Shown: in pieces, positions 10,742 to 21,640 of the stretch
How positions within the stretch are numbered: position 1 is the stretch's first letter
Layout of the letters: every line of letters begins with the position of its first letter
DNA from: Ascarosepion bandense
Taxonomy: Eukaryota > Mollusca > Cephalopoda > Sepiida > Sepiidae
Length of the DNA: 64,000 nucleotides
Direction of reading: 5' to 3'
Assembly: GCA_037127315.1 (NCBI GenBank)
Contig: JBBBDQ010000349.1
Coordinates: forward strand, 471,001-535,000
Translations under genes and position numbers: made by a program
The notes under the pieces: generated by a model
What the model saw: only the letters and a program-made list of their open reading frames with translations
What the model was told of the DNA's origin: nothing
Databases searched by the model: none

Positions 10742-11759
10742 TTGTTTTCAAAAAGCTGAATAAAGTTATATTAAAATCCGTCTATAGTTTTTATAACAGC
10801 AATATAGGAAATAAAGTTTTACTGCAGAATTACGGATACTATTAATCATTTGAGATTAGCGTAGCAATTTCTGTTTAATTAATTCTTTCCTTTATGCTAC
10901 AGTTTTGTAAAATCGAGTTCAGATTATCGTGAGGTAAGATTAAATTTTGTTTTCTAAATACAAATAGATTCAAATTAATTTCAACTCCCACCTACGGTTT
11001 CAAATTACTACTTCGAAGATTTATTTTTTTGAGTTCTGTTCTCTCAGTGTTTATTGACACATTCTTTGTGTAAACCAAACACAGCACTTGACACTAAAAC
11101 TGTATTTCGTTCATACTATATCCACCTTTGTGCTCAAATTTGAAATTTTATAAAAAAAAAAACACTATAGGTTTGAATATCCGCTCCACTGTTAAAAAGA
11201 GAGGACAATAAATTAACAAGTACTAAGAAGACAACAAATAACAATTGACATTGCATTTAAATTTTTGAAGGACAGTTTTAACAGAGAAGCAAGAAGTGTT
11301 GTCTTTTTGCGTAGAGTGGAGTTGTGTCGAGGTGGGGTTCAAAATATTTGATGGTAAAGAAAGATTGTCCACGTATGCTTCTTATAATAAGTATATATAC
11401 GTAGTAAACCGATGGAAGAAATTCTAGAGTCGAAAAGACAACAAAACATAATAATAATGTCGATAATGATACTAAAAATACTTATTGTATATTAATAAGA
11501 CTTTACGGCAAATGGAAACATTATGAGAAAGATGTTAAAAATCGGAATTTTTTAACACGTTTTTTGTCTTTTGTTAACGAGAAATAAAAACTGATGGGGG
11601 ACTTGGTGGGGTAGATGGGGTAGATGGGTTTGTTTTCCTGCATGTACTACATTATATTTTTTATTTCATAGGTTAGAAATGTATCTCTGTTGTGTTTGGG
11701 AGCCTTAGTGATTGTGCTATATACTGCAGATGAATGTGGACAAACAACAAGGAACACCT
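10740..11759. other. AT-rich spacer
   Basis: I see no coding sequence, RNA gene or recognisable element in this kilobase. Confidence 0.5.
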
Positions 11760-11764
11760 ATACT

Positions 11765-11900
11765 GCCGGCCATAATTATTAGGCCACCCCAGTTTTTTAA
11801 AAGGAATGATGTATTTCATACTATTTTTAGCATTTATTGCCAAGTGGATAATTCTAAATGAAAATAGAATGGTTCTTTTGTTATTAGTAGTTTGTAAAAT
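11765..11900 (+). repeat. dispersed repeat copy 1 (Tc1-like end?)
   Basis: The segment beginning ccataattattaggccaccc and running through catttattgccaagtggata is repeated in the same orientation at about 12308-12435 with small differences. The first word resembles termini of some Tc1-like transposons, but no matching inverted arm was found. Confidence 0.6.
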
Positions 11901-11954
11901 CTTAGAAGACAAATAGTGACAATTTACCCATCGCATCCTGTGGATTTGCTATCT

Positions 11955-11956
11955 CT

Positions 11957-12024
<68 letters not shown>
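11955..12024 (+). repeat. (CT)n(AT)n microsatellite
   Basis: About 16 CT dinucleotides are followed by about 19 AT dinucleotides. Confidence 0.9.
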
Positions 12025-12029
<5 letters not shown>

Positions 12030-12147
12030 CAGGTTTCATTGAATAATATAGACAAGTTCTGTCTATTTATTTTGTGTAAGATCCTTTCGTATGATCTGAT
12101 TAGCTTGATAGTGTTGTCATGGAAAGACGACAAGAAATCGCAATAAT

Positions 12148-12205
12148 TGTTGAATTTTTTTATCAGGTCTGAGCTTTCGGCTTACATAAGCCATTATCAA
12201 AGGAT
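12148..12205 (-). other. hairpin followed by GAAA, Penelope-tail-like
   Basis: On the minus strand the sequence reads tgataatggcttatgtaagc then cgaaagctc. The halves ggctta and taagcc pair, and GAAA follows at once. This hairpin-GAAA design resembles hammerhead-type cores found in Penelope-like elements. A related gccgaaagctYaga word occurs at about 56190-56205. Confidence 0.35.
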
Positions 12206-12307
12206 GAACATTTAATATACAGTGAACATAGAACATTTAAATTATTATTAACAGAGTGGAGTTATACAAAGAAAATTAGACAGGTTCATTTTTTGTGTCG
12301 CACATAT

Positions 12308-12435
12308 GCCACCGACCATAATTATTAGGCCACCCCATTTTTTTAAAAGAAATTATGTATTTTATACTATTTTTAGCATTTATTGCCAAGTGGATAATTC
12401 TAAATAAAAATATAATAGTTCTTTTATTAATACTG
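12308..12435 (+). repeat. dispersed repeat copy 2
   Basis: Second copy of the repeat at 11765-11900, in the same orientation, with a few substitutions. Open frames over both copies (minus strand) share the RIIHLAINAKNS-like peptide only because the DNA is repeated. Confidence 0.6.
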
Positions 12436-12835
12436 CACAATAATATGTGCATCAAAGGAATTTTTCTGATGTCCAGTTTTTGTGATCTCTTCCCCATGCT
12501 AGTCTCCTCTTATTATTATTGGCTGGCCGAAGAAAAGGCTTCATTGCAGCCTTGTAAAATTTTTCTAAGTCATAATAACAAAATAAACCATTCTATTTTT
12601 ATGTGATCAATGAAAAGAAGCGGCTTACAAACTGAGAGAAAAATAACAAGCCGATGTTAAATCGCTTTTTGATATAAATAGTCAGAGAAATTTAAATCAA
12701 GAAGAGAGCTTAGAACAGAGAGAGCAACCAGTCATCATGTAGCATAAGGTTCTCAGAAAGACTCTCTCACTTTCTCCCTTATGCTGCTTTTTTTTCTCTT
12801 TTTCTTCCTTCTCACCTATTCTCCTCAACAAAGAT

Positions 12836-12836
12836 A

Positions 12837-12915
<79 letters not shown>

Positions 12916-12970
12916 TATATATATATAGAGATATATATATATAGAGAGATAGATATATATAGAGATAGAT

Positions 12971-13026
<56 letters not shown>

Positions 13027-13167
13027 TATATATATATATATAGATATATATTGATATATATATATATATAGAGAGATATATATAGATATATATATAGATA
13101 TATAGATATATATATATATATATAGATAGATAGATATAGATATATATATATATAGATATATATATAT

Positions 13168-13238
<71 letters not shown>

Positions 13239-13244
13239 TCTCTT

Positions 13245-13312
<68 letters not shown>
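12836..13312. repeat. long (TA)n/(GA)n compound microsatellite
   Basis: About 475 bp of TA repeats is broken by gagaga and gata units, with a (GA)n/(CT)n core near 13206-13260. The open frames on both strands here are low-complexity artefacts. Confidence 0.97.
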
Positions 13313-13314
<2 letters not shown>

Positions 13315-14036
13315 GATCCCACGTGTCTGAATAACGCTAATGTCAAATTACACGATAATACATTATCAGCATCTAATGAGAGACGGCGAATTTCAATACA
13401 CTTTATTCAAGTAACTACCTTAAAATATATCTTTTCTTTTTTCATTGTTTAATACAACCATATAACCTTTATGTGAGAAACAAACTCTATCAATTTGTTT
13501 TACGCATTTGTTAAATTTATTTCGTGTCCGACGATTTAATACGAACATTTTCTGTTCTTGACAATTCATCAAAACTGCAAACTTTTAATGTTTGATTACT
13601 TACCCTGAAACAAGCTACTGAAACTTCAAATGTGCAAATTTGTAAATAAATTCATTATCTTGTTTTGTTAAAAATATACATACGTGTTTCTTTGTCATTA
13701 TCGCTACATACTTCATTACCAAGCCGTTTGTAATGACCGATTAGCCAGAAAAAAGAGAACAAAGTGAATAAATTTGAAACAATATCTGAACGCTTTTGGC
13801 GAATTAAGTATTAAAGAATAAACAAAATGAAAAAAAAAATATCAGTATTTCCAACGATTAATGAATTTTTTAACATCGTCGATCATTTGAATGACTTATA
13901 AATATAAAGCGACTAGTGTGTTATTTGGCCCTTTGTTGTTGTGTACTAAATTTTATCAAAAATGGATCAAGAGTGACTCAAGGTAGAGTATTGCTTAATG
14001 AGACGCGCGGTATGAATATAAAAGAAGCAGAAAGGA
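13313..14036. other. AT-rich spacer
   Basis: Nothing recognisable is present other than ordinary AT-rich sequence. Confidence 0.5.
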
Positions 14037-14354
14037 AATGAAGATTATGTGCCATACGTGATACACGCTTGGGCAATCATGTCTCGAAAGAGAAATGACT
14101 GACTCAGCAAAAGAATATCCCACACTAGTTTGCCATTACTGTCTGCGGTAGACTGGTTGCCAGTCAAGGCTGTAGAACCCAATCTGTTCTGTTATTTAAC
14201 CAATAACTAGAGGGAAGAGACGAATTAATACATTTCCCAAGGGTATTTGTGCGAAAGTGAATGCAACGAATTCAACTGAAATTCGAACTCAGCTTCCCGA
14301 TTTCTCGTTCCGAGCCGACATCCACTGCACCATAACGCACATAATGAAGATTAT
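14037..14354 (-). mobile_element. SINE-T, full-length tRNA-derived SINE with target duplication
   Basis: The SINE occupies 14049-14342 on the minus strand. It starts with a tRNA-like head (gttatggtgcagtggatgtc as A-box region and gttcgaattt as B-box region). A body with the palindromic words tgattgcccaagcgtgtatc and gccatacgtgatac follows. Perfect 12-bp target duplications, aatgaagattat, flank it at 14037-14048 and 14343-14354. These identify its exact ends and show retrotransposition. It is noncoding and uses a partner LINE's enzyme; which partner is unknown. Confidence 0.9.
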
Positions 14355-14394
14355 AAAAATAAAAATGATAGCAGAAGTAGGAGAGCCTAATTTC

Positions 14395-15225
14395 AATTCG
14401 AGATGATTTCGTTGCATTCACTGACGCGCAAATACCCTTGGGAAAGGTATTAATCCTACTTTTCCCTCTAGTTATTGGGTACCTGGGGAGTGTTATAACA
14501 GAAGACGGAAATTGCGACACTGAGATCCGCAGGCGAATTGGCATGGCGAAGGAAGCATTCCAGAAGTTGAGTAAAGTGTTAAGAAACAGGACAATTTCCC
14601 TAGAAACAAAGAAGAGAGTACTGGTTTGCTATGTGTTGTCAGTTCTTCAATATGGCAGTGAATGCTGAACAATACCATCAAAGATGAAGGAAAATCTTGA
14701 AGCAACTGAAATGTGGTTCTACAGAAGGATGCTGCGGATATCATGGACTGAACATGTGAGCAATGATGAAGTTTTGGAAAGCATGGAAACGAAAAATAAA
14801 ATTAATACTGAGCATCAGGAAGAGGCAACTAAAGTTCTTGGGATATGCATTTAAGAACGAGGGCTTGGAGAACCTGATACTAACAGGCCAGATAGAGGAA
14901 AAAAAGAGACAGCAAATAACATATTTGAAGGACCTAATCAGGTGGATGATGGAACGAGGGTTGCATAATGTAACAAGAGAAAGAATGCTAAGAGCCACCA
15001 GGGAAAGGGAAATGTGGTAAGCCCTGATCGCCTACGTCCTGAAAAGACATGGCACATAAAAGAAGAAAAAGGACAGGACAGATTGCGTTCTATAGGCTTG
15101 GTTTGCAAACAGTTCACCGCAGGAAGTAATGGCAACCTGCTACGGGAAAACTTTCTTCACAGTCAGTCATGTTTCTTTCAAGACATGATCTCCCAATCGT
15201 GTATCACGTATGGTACTTAACTGAA
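14395..15225 (+). mobile_element. SINE-T copy split by a LINE-B insertion
   Basis: The SINE-T body starts at about 14405 (cgttgcattcactgacgcgc) and breaks off at about 14477 after gttattgg. It resumes at about 15078 (acagattgcgttctatagg) and runs to the SINE end at about 15222. The two halves join at the same point of the SINE consensus, so LINE-B 14478-15077 was inserted into the SINE. The tRNA head is missing. Confidence 0.8.
14478..15077 (+). pseudogene. LINE-B (RTE-like) ORF C-terminus and 3' end
   Basis: The translation shows YLGSVITEDGNCDTEIRRR, RKISLETKK-like sequence, SVLQYGSECW then a TGA at 14666, and MWFYRRMLRISWTEH. A frameshifted LKFLGYA and NLILTGQIE follow. This is the post-reverse-transcriptase region typical of RTE-clade LINEs. 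The 3' end reads cctacgtcctgaaaagacat and closes with agaagaaaa, a short trinucleotide-type end also typical of RTE. It is 5'-truncated and disrupted, with the RT core absent. Confidence 0.85.
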
Positions 15226-15735
15226 TTGACTTGAAAAGGTTAATTTAATGTTCAGGGAAGCACCGACGCAGGAGTTTTTCCATCAAAATAGGTCTTCGAG
15301 TAAATCGGAAAGGGTTATCCTTCTTATAAGCAAAATACAGTTTAATTGGGATGGGGTTCATTCAATACCATGTAAATAGCATAGTTTGGCTGACCGGGAC
15401 AAGTTTTGAATAGATAATACTAAAGAATCAAGCTCTTCTAAACACTTGGCATTGTCGGCTCGATTGTAATATTTTAAAAAATAAATGGATGATGTCATTG
15501 TCACGTGAAATAGAAATTCGGATCAGAAAGTTGACAGAGGATGATTTTACACGGACTTCTCAGATGCGTCTTTTTAAAAATTTGTTCGGTACCAAATTAT
15601 TCAGTTCTGATATTTGCAACCAGTTTTGCAATTATTTTCTTTGATGTCTTAATTTCTGGCCATTTTTTTTTCTTTGACATTCCACTGGGCAAGATGAGCG
15701 TGTAAATATGTTCTTCATCCAGTAACAATCTTTTT
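15226..15735. other. spacer, no gene seen
   Basis: I recognise no element or coding region. Confidence 0.5.
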
Positions 15736-15936
15736 CGTGCCTTCTTTTTCTTTCTTCCTAATCCGTAATTTTTCTTTCAATTACAGAATGGTATTTTGTT
15801 TCACTTCATTTCAAATCCGGGTTCTTCATTTTCCCTCCTCAGATTTCTTTGTATATTTCTTTCCATCTCTAGAACCCCCTTTATTTTTTACCTACTTTTT
15901 ACCCTTGTTTTCTTGTATTATTCTTTTCTTTTTTTT
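15736..15936 (+). repeat. pyrimidine-rich tract
   Basis: T/C-rich sequence (tttcttt, ctccctttat and similar runs) directly precedes the T run that marks the 3' end of the minus-strand SINE-A. The open frames rich in Phe and Leu are composition artefacts. Confidence 0.7.
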
Positions 15937-16740
15937 AATCATATCACCCCGAGCAAGGTGGTAACGCCACTGATGTGCCGGGGGCTAAGAGTGAAAAGAT
16001 TAGAAGAGAGAAAGCCGGAAACCACATCCTAAACAGGGAACAAGGGATGAGCCTCTACACCTGTTCAACAGACGTGGGTAGAGTGTGAACCGGGCGATAA
16101 TTTAGTCTATCTACTCCAATTGAGGAAAAAAAAAATGAAAAGTGAAAAGATTGGAAAAGAGAAAACCGGAAACCACATCCTAAACAGGGAACAAGGGATG
16201 AGCCTCTACACCTGTTCAATAGACGTGGGTGGAGTGTGAACCGGGCGATAGTTTAGTCTATCTACTCCAATTGAGGAAAAAAAAAAGAAAAGTGAAAAGA
16301 TTGGAAAAGAAAAAGCAGGAAACCACATCCGAAACAGGGAACAAGGGATGAGCCTCTACACCTGTTCAACAGACGTGGGTAGAGTGTGAACCGGGCGATA
16401 ATTTAGTCTATCTACTCCAATTGAGGAAAAAAAAATGAAAAGTGAAAAGATTGGAAAAGAGAAAACCGGAAACCACATCCTAAACAGGGAACAAGGGATG
16501 AGCCTCTACACCTGTTCAATAGACGTGGGTGGAGTGTGAACCGGGCGATAGTTTAGTCTATCTACTGCAATTGATGAAAAAAAAAAGAAAAGTGAAAAGA
16601 TTGGAAAAGAGAAAACCGGAAACCACATCCTAAACAGGGAACAAGGGATGAGCCTCTACACCTGTTCAATAGACGTGGGTGGAGTGTGAACCGGGTGATA
16701 GTTTAGACTATCTACTCCAATTGAAGAAGAAGAAGAAGAA
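15936..16740 (-). mobile_element. SINE-A with five tandem heads and one tail
   Basis: Read on the minus strand, five heads of about 149 bp each run from about 16731 to 15995: attggagtagatagactaaa, cgcccggttcacactccacc, tgttccctgtttaggatgtg and so on, separated by T-rich linkers. They end in a single LINE-A-type 3' tail (15940-15990, cttgctcggggtgatatg). The word ggaaaccacatcc recurs near 16018, 16167, 16319, 16468 and 16617. There is no coding capacity. The arrangement resembles tandem 5' monomers of some LINEs more than independent SINE insertions, because only one tail is present. Confidence 0.9.
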
Positions 16741-16756
16741 AGAAAAAAAAAGGTAA

Positions 16757-16815
16757 CGATGGTGAGTTAACTAAGTTTTAACTTAGTTAAAGTCCAGTCA
16801 AAGAAATTTCTTTGA
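16757..16815 (-). promoter_or_regulatory. palindromic leader upstream of the multi-head SINE-A
   Basis: On the minus strand it reads tttgactggactttaactaa then gttaaaacttagttaactca. The core aactaagtt...aacttagtt is a perfect palindrome. Closely related leaders lie before the 42.7-kb array and before the LINE-A head at 7065-7100, so it is probably the true 5' end of the family. Confidence 0.6.
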
Positions 16816-17039
16816 AAAAAGATAAAGAACACTCGTTCAAATAACCATGAAACTATTCTAAAATTAGCCACAAAAATAATACAAAATAAAATAAAATCAA
16901 AATTATAACTTACTTTTAAGAATATTTCAAAGCTGATCCTAAACCAAACGCACGTGTACTAGCGCCAGTAGAGAAAAAGAATTATTTTATCTTTTGGCTG
17001 AGGAGTGGTGTGGTCAACTAGACAAGGACCAGGCAAAAG
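16816..17039. other. spacer, no gene seen
   Basis: Plain AT-rich DNA without a recognisable element. Confidence 0.5.
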
Positions 17040-17765
17040 ACGAACAAGGAATTTAACAGGACTTTTTTTCTACCTTTCTTCTTTTACTTCTTTTTCTTCT
17101 TCTTTGTTCCAAACTGGAATATTTTTCGATCTTTCTTTCATTCTTCCTTTGCCCTTTCCTTTTTTCATTTCTGTCTTTTTCTTTTTTCTACTTTTTTCTT
17201 CTTTTTTTCTTCTTTTCCTCCTTCTTCTGTGTTTTCTGACTTTCTTTTTTCTTCTTTGTTTCCTTTAATATCATCTGAGATATTGTTTCTTTTTACGATT
17301 TTTCTTTTTTTATTTTCTCTTTTTCTTCTTTTTTTCTTTTTTTTCTTATTTTTATGCTATCACTTAATTTTTTTTCGCTTTCTTTCTTTCATTATTTTAT
17401 TTCTTTTTATTATTATTCTTCTTCTCAAAAATACGACCTCAGCGTCTGTTTTCTCTTTACGGTTTTTTCTTTCTTTTCGTTTTCTTTCATATTTTTTCCT
17501 TCGGCTTTTTTTACTTCTCTACTAAATTAGACATTATTTTTGTTCAATTATCTTTCTTTCCTCTATTTCTTCCTCCACATCGGCTTCTTCTTCTTCTTCT
17601 TTTTCTTTTTCTTCTTCTTTTTCTTTTTCTTCATCTTATTTTTCTTTTTCTTTTTCTTCTTCTTCTTCTTTTTCTTCTTCTTCTTCTTTTTATTTTTGTT
17701 ACATAGAGTACTTTTCTTCCTTTCCTTCTTTCTTTCTTACTTTCATTCTTTTTTTCTTTGGTAAC
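17040..17765 (+). repeat. long polypyrimidine tract with TTC/TTTTC repeats
   Basis: About 700 bp is almost purely T and C on this strand. The densest (ttc)n and (tttttc)n part is at about 17585-17695. The Phe-rich open frames are artefacts. Long homopyrimidine runs can form triplex DNA; no function is claimed. Confidence 0.9.
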
Positions 17766-17799
17766 TTGAATACATTCATACTCATTTTATTCTCTCAAC

Positions 17800-18068
17800 A
17801 ACCTCCTGGAGTTTAACTGCAATGTCAATTCCCATCTCTTAACCACTTGACTCCAGTTCTTTCTACATCACCCTGTATATCTTTTCCTTTCTCTCTAACT
17901 TTGCAACTGTCATCACACCTGTATTCCCCTCCTTATCTTGCTCCTTTCTCTGACACCCCCTGTAACTGGTTCGTATTTCTATTCTTCTTCTATCTAATCA
18001 TTAAACTTATGTAGACCCCTGCGCATCAGTGGCTTTACCGCCTTGCTTGGAGTGAAACGATTAAAAAT
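17800..18068 (+). mobile_element. LINE-A 3' end fragment
   Basis: It begins with the ORF's last codons (caacctcctggagtttaact matches NLQEFK coding sequence), passes a stop, then the 3' UTR and the conserved tail at about 18010-18065. It lies tail-to-tail with the minus fragment starting at 18145. Confidence 0.8.
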
Positions 18069-18144
18069 GAATTTTACTCTCTTTTTCTTGATTTTTATTT
18101 TACTTCCTTTTTCTACCACCTGCGATATTTTTATTTTTTTATTT

Positions 18145-18845
18145 TTGTTTTTTTTAATCATATCACCCCGAGCACGGCGGTAACGCCACTGATGTACAGG
18201 GGGCTACATAAGAGTAAAATGATTAGGGGGCTACATAAGAATAAAATGATTAGGGGGCTACATAAGAGTAAAGAGATTAGATAGAAGAGAGTGAAGAGGA
18301 AGATGAACCATTTAGAAAGGAGCAAGAGAAGGATGGGAATACAGGTGTGATGACAGTTGCAAAGGTGGAGAGAAAGGAAAGGATATACAGGGTGGTGAAG
18401 AAAGAACTAGAGTCAAGTGGTTAAGGGATGAGTGCATTGCATTTAAATTCCTGGAGGTTGTAGCCGCCAGGAAAGTAAGAATAAGGAAGCGAGTTCCACA
18501 GGCAGGAAGTGCGAGAAAAGCAGTTGAGGACTAGAATTGTCGTCTGCCTTTGGTTGATCTAACTGTGAATGGGTGAGACCCAGTTGCCAGACTGGTTGCA
18601 CGAGTAAACACCTGTTGCAGGGGCACCAGTGACTTAAGTTCGTTTGAGCAGAAGCCATGAAAGTATTTATAGAACAGACAAAGGGAAGCCACATCCCGTC
18701 GGTCGAGAAGTAGCTGAAGTCGAGCCTCCAAGTCGGTACCTATCACATTGCTGATTCTCCTTTGGAGCCTGTCAAGAACATCGAGATGGACAGCGGGGGC
18801 ACCTCAACATATATGGCAGCAGTACTCCATGCACGGGCGAATACA
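18145..18845 (-). mobile_element. LINE-A 3' fragment with a duplicated tail segment
   Basis: Minus-strand translation includes RDVASLCLFYKYFHGFCSNE and SLATGSHPFTV, the LINE-A C-terminus, then the 3' UTR and tail. A 27-bp part of the tail (agggggctacataagartaa plus aatgatt) is present three times at about 18199-18272. It is truncated at the 5' side near 18845. Confidence 0.85.
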
Positions 18846-18849
18846 TTTC

Positions 18850-19150
18850 TGCAACCTCAGCTTTCTTTCTTTATTTCGTCCTTTCTTTCTTTCTTTCTTT
18901 CTTTCTTTCCTTCTTTACTTATTTATTTCTTCTTTTTTCCTTTATTATATCCTTCCTTTTTCTTTCTTTTTTCTTTATTTTCCACCCTGGACACATGCTT
19001 TTGTTTTTCATTTCTGCTACTCGAGATTCTTTTTTTTCTCTTTCATAATCACGTCTTTTCTTTCATTCGTTTACTTTTTCTTCCTCATATTCTCTTTTAC
19101 TTTCCTCTCTGTTATCACTGTTTCTTTCTTTGCTTTTTTGCATACCTACG
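18850..19150 (+). repeat. pyrimidine-rich tract with (CTTT)n
   Basis: T/C-rich DNA with a (ctttctttcttt) run at about 18865-18925. Two long open frames over it are composition artefacts. Confidence 0.8.
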
Positions 19151-19585
19151 TCGTTCATCACGTTTTCAATTATTCATTTCGCCAGTCATCATACTTTGCA
19201 ATTTATAGCAGACGACACGTCTGTCCAAACATGCGGACGCATGGCTAAAAAGTTTTGATCTCTTCTATTCCTAGAAGAAAAATCGTGCCATTTACTTAAG
19301 ATTCATGTCAAAACATTTTCATCGCATTTATGTTCGTTTCTTTATATTTCTTTTGATTAGAACCAGTTTTATCAATTTGAGTCTAGCCAGCCCAACAAAT
19401 GAAACCAATTTACAAAACAAATATAGACACTTTAGTTTTTCATTGTGTCTTCTCCATTTTTTTTTTTAATGAATTTCTCACACATGAGACTTCTCGGAAG
19501 ATTATTACGTCTTACCAGAAAGGATAGAAAAAGAAATGATTTTATTTAAATATTAAGGTGTTCGGAAAGTAAGTATGTTTTATCT
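19151..19585. other. spacer, no gene seen
   Basis: Nothing recognisable apart from AT-rich sequence. Confidence 0.5.
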
Positions 19586-19589
19586 GAAA

Positions 19590-20368
19590 GGGATTAACGT
19601 AAATAGAAGCTAACTGTATTTAAATATTAATTAAAAGGTCAGTTAAGTGCTATACGTGATACACGCTTGGGCGATCATGTCAAGAAAGAGACATAACTAG
19701 CTGGACCGAAGATTATCCCGCAGTAGGTTGTCATTACTTTCTGCGATAGATTGGTTCCATCCAAAGCTATAGAACCCAATCTGTCTTGTAATTTAATCTA
19801 TAACTGGAGGGTTTAACATAAATAGAAGTTAACTATATTTAAATATTAATTAAAAAGTCAGTTAAGTGTTATACGTGATACACGCTTAGGCGATCATGTC
19901 AAGAAAGAGACATAACTAGCTGTGCAGAAGATTATCCCGCAGTAGGTTGCCATTACTTTCCACGGTAGATTGGTTCCATCCAAAGCTATAGAACCCAATC
20001 AAGTCTTGCAATTTAACCCATAACTGGAGGGTTTAACGTAAATAGAAGTTAACTGTATTTAAATATTAATTAAAAGGTCAGTTAAGTGCTATACGCTTAG
20101 GCGATCATGTCAAGAAAGAGACATAACTAGCTAGACAGAAGATTATCCCGCAGTAGGTCGCCATTACTTTCTACGGTAGATTGGTTGCATCCAAAGCTAT
20201 AGAAACCAATCTGTCTTGTAATTTAACCCATAACTGGAGGGAAGAGACGGATTAAAGCATTTCCCAAGAACATTTGCGCGTAAGTGAATACAACGAATTC
20301 AACCGTAATTCGAACGCAGCTCCCCAATTTCTCGTTCCGAGCCGATATCCACTGCACCCCAACGCACA
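19590..20368 (-). mobile_element. SINE-T with its 3' half plus flank repeated three times
   Basis: Minus strand: one tRNA head and full body (about 20368-20077), then two further copies of only the 3' body. Copies are separated by a linker of about 45 bp that contains ttaattaatatttaaataca. The word gtcagttaagtg begins at 19638, 19857 and 20077, a period of about 220 bp. The head with B-box-like gttcgaat occurs once, at the 20.3-kb end. Confidence 0.9.
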
Positions 20369-20850
20369 TGCCTACAAATAGATAGTGATCTATACGGGGA
20401 CGGTATATTTTATATTGTATGTTTAATGAAATTTGGGTTTTCCTCTGAAAGGTTTTGAACGACTGTTTTTAACATCCGTTTTTGTTTTTTTTTTGTTTCT
20501 GAACGTTTTAAAAATTATGAAAGATACAAGTAATAAAAACAAATGAAAATCTCTAGATATCCAGTACAAGGCTCGACAGCTCCTCAAGTTAGAGCCTCAC
20601 TGAATGAGGTAGGTAATATTCATGTAAAAGCAGGTGGTAGAAAGTATTGATGACACGTAGGAAAGATAAATATTGATCCTTGACATGAAAGGTGAAGACT
20701 GGGTATTTACCAGAAACTTCCTCTACTGTGGCCGGATGTGAAGTAGGTTTTAAATTTGAAATTCCAATCCTTTCAGGTTAAGATTGCCTTGTTTAGTGTT
20801 CTTTTTACAGACTATCTGTGTGTTATCTAAATCCAAAATATATATCTGTA
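20369..20850. other. spacer, no gene seen
   Basis: I see no element that I can name in this stretch. Confidence 0.5.
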
Positions 20851-20854
20851 TTAC

Positions 20855-20946
20855 CCACTGCGGGAAAATCTACTGCCGAGCCAGTCATGTCTCTTTCGAG
20901 ACATGATAGCCCAGGCGTGTATCAGGTTTGACATTTAACTGACTGA
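20855..20946 (+). mobile_element. SINE-T 3' fragment
   Basis: The words cactgcgggaaaatctactg and gtcatgtctctttcgagaca match the 3' part of the SINE-T body. Confidence 0.75.
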
Positions 20947-20999
20947 TATCTGTATTGATAGATTTTTTTTTTGTTGCGAGTGAATATTCTATAAGAAAA

Positions 21000-21250
21000 T
21001 TGAAAAATCAAAGTAACTTTTAGATAGAAGCCCTACTATTAGCAGGGGAGAAAAATGAATTCTGTCGCAATGTTGTCTTTATTTAAAATAACCGTTGTTC
21101 TTTTTGCGAGTGAATATCGTATAAGTAATTTTGAGAAATGATAGGGATTTTATGAAAAAAGTCCTACCATTTAACCCATAGTAGGGAAGAAAATTGGATT
21201 CTGTGGGAATGTTGTAATTATTCAAAATAACGGTGAAACTAGGAAGTGGT
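21000..21250 (+). repeat. short divergent direct repeat
   Basis: Two related segments, about 20960-21080 and about 21100-21215, share gcgagtgaatatYNtataag, then aagtcctaccat-like and aaaattggattctgt-like words. The family is not recognised. Confidence 0.55.
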
Positions 21251-21358
21251 CGTTGGAGAGAGTACAAAGATAACAGAAAACTAGGTAGAGAGAAAAAATT
21301 TTTAAATACTCATACGTAGGTCAATAGTTTGCTTACTGAATGTTTTAGACTAAATAGA

Positions 21359-21640
21359 TGTGTGTTGTGGTGCAGTGGGTATCGTCTCGGAACAGGAAAT
21401 CAGAGATCTGAATTCGATGTCTTGCTGCATTCGCTTACGCGCATATACTCTTGGGAAAGTTAACCCGTCGTTTCTCCTTCCAGCTATGGGTTAAATAATA
21501 GGAGAGGTTGGACTCCATAACCTTGATTAGCAACCAGTAACGTCAACCTACTGCGGGAAAATTATCTGTCCAGTCATTCATGTCTCTTTTTGAGACATGA
21601 TGGTCCAAGATTCAAGTATGTCAACTGATTGACTGCTTGG
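21359..21640 (+). mobile_element. SINE-T copy
   Basis: The tRNA-like head (tgtggtgcagtgggtatcgt) is followed by the body, with ctatgggttaaataat and gtctctttttgagacatgat, ending near caactgattgactg. It is diverged from the consensus, and no clear target duplication was found. Confidence 0.85.

Noticed and set aside
12781..13346. Long open frames on both strands rich in Tyr and Ile
   Set aside because: They are translations of (TA)n and (GA)n microsatellite DNA.
17005..17764. Phe/Leu-rich open frames resembling membrane proteins
   Set aside because: The polypyrimidine composition alone produces them; there are no start context, splice or domain signs.
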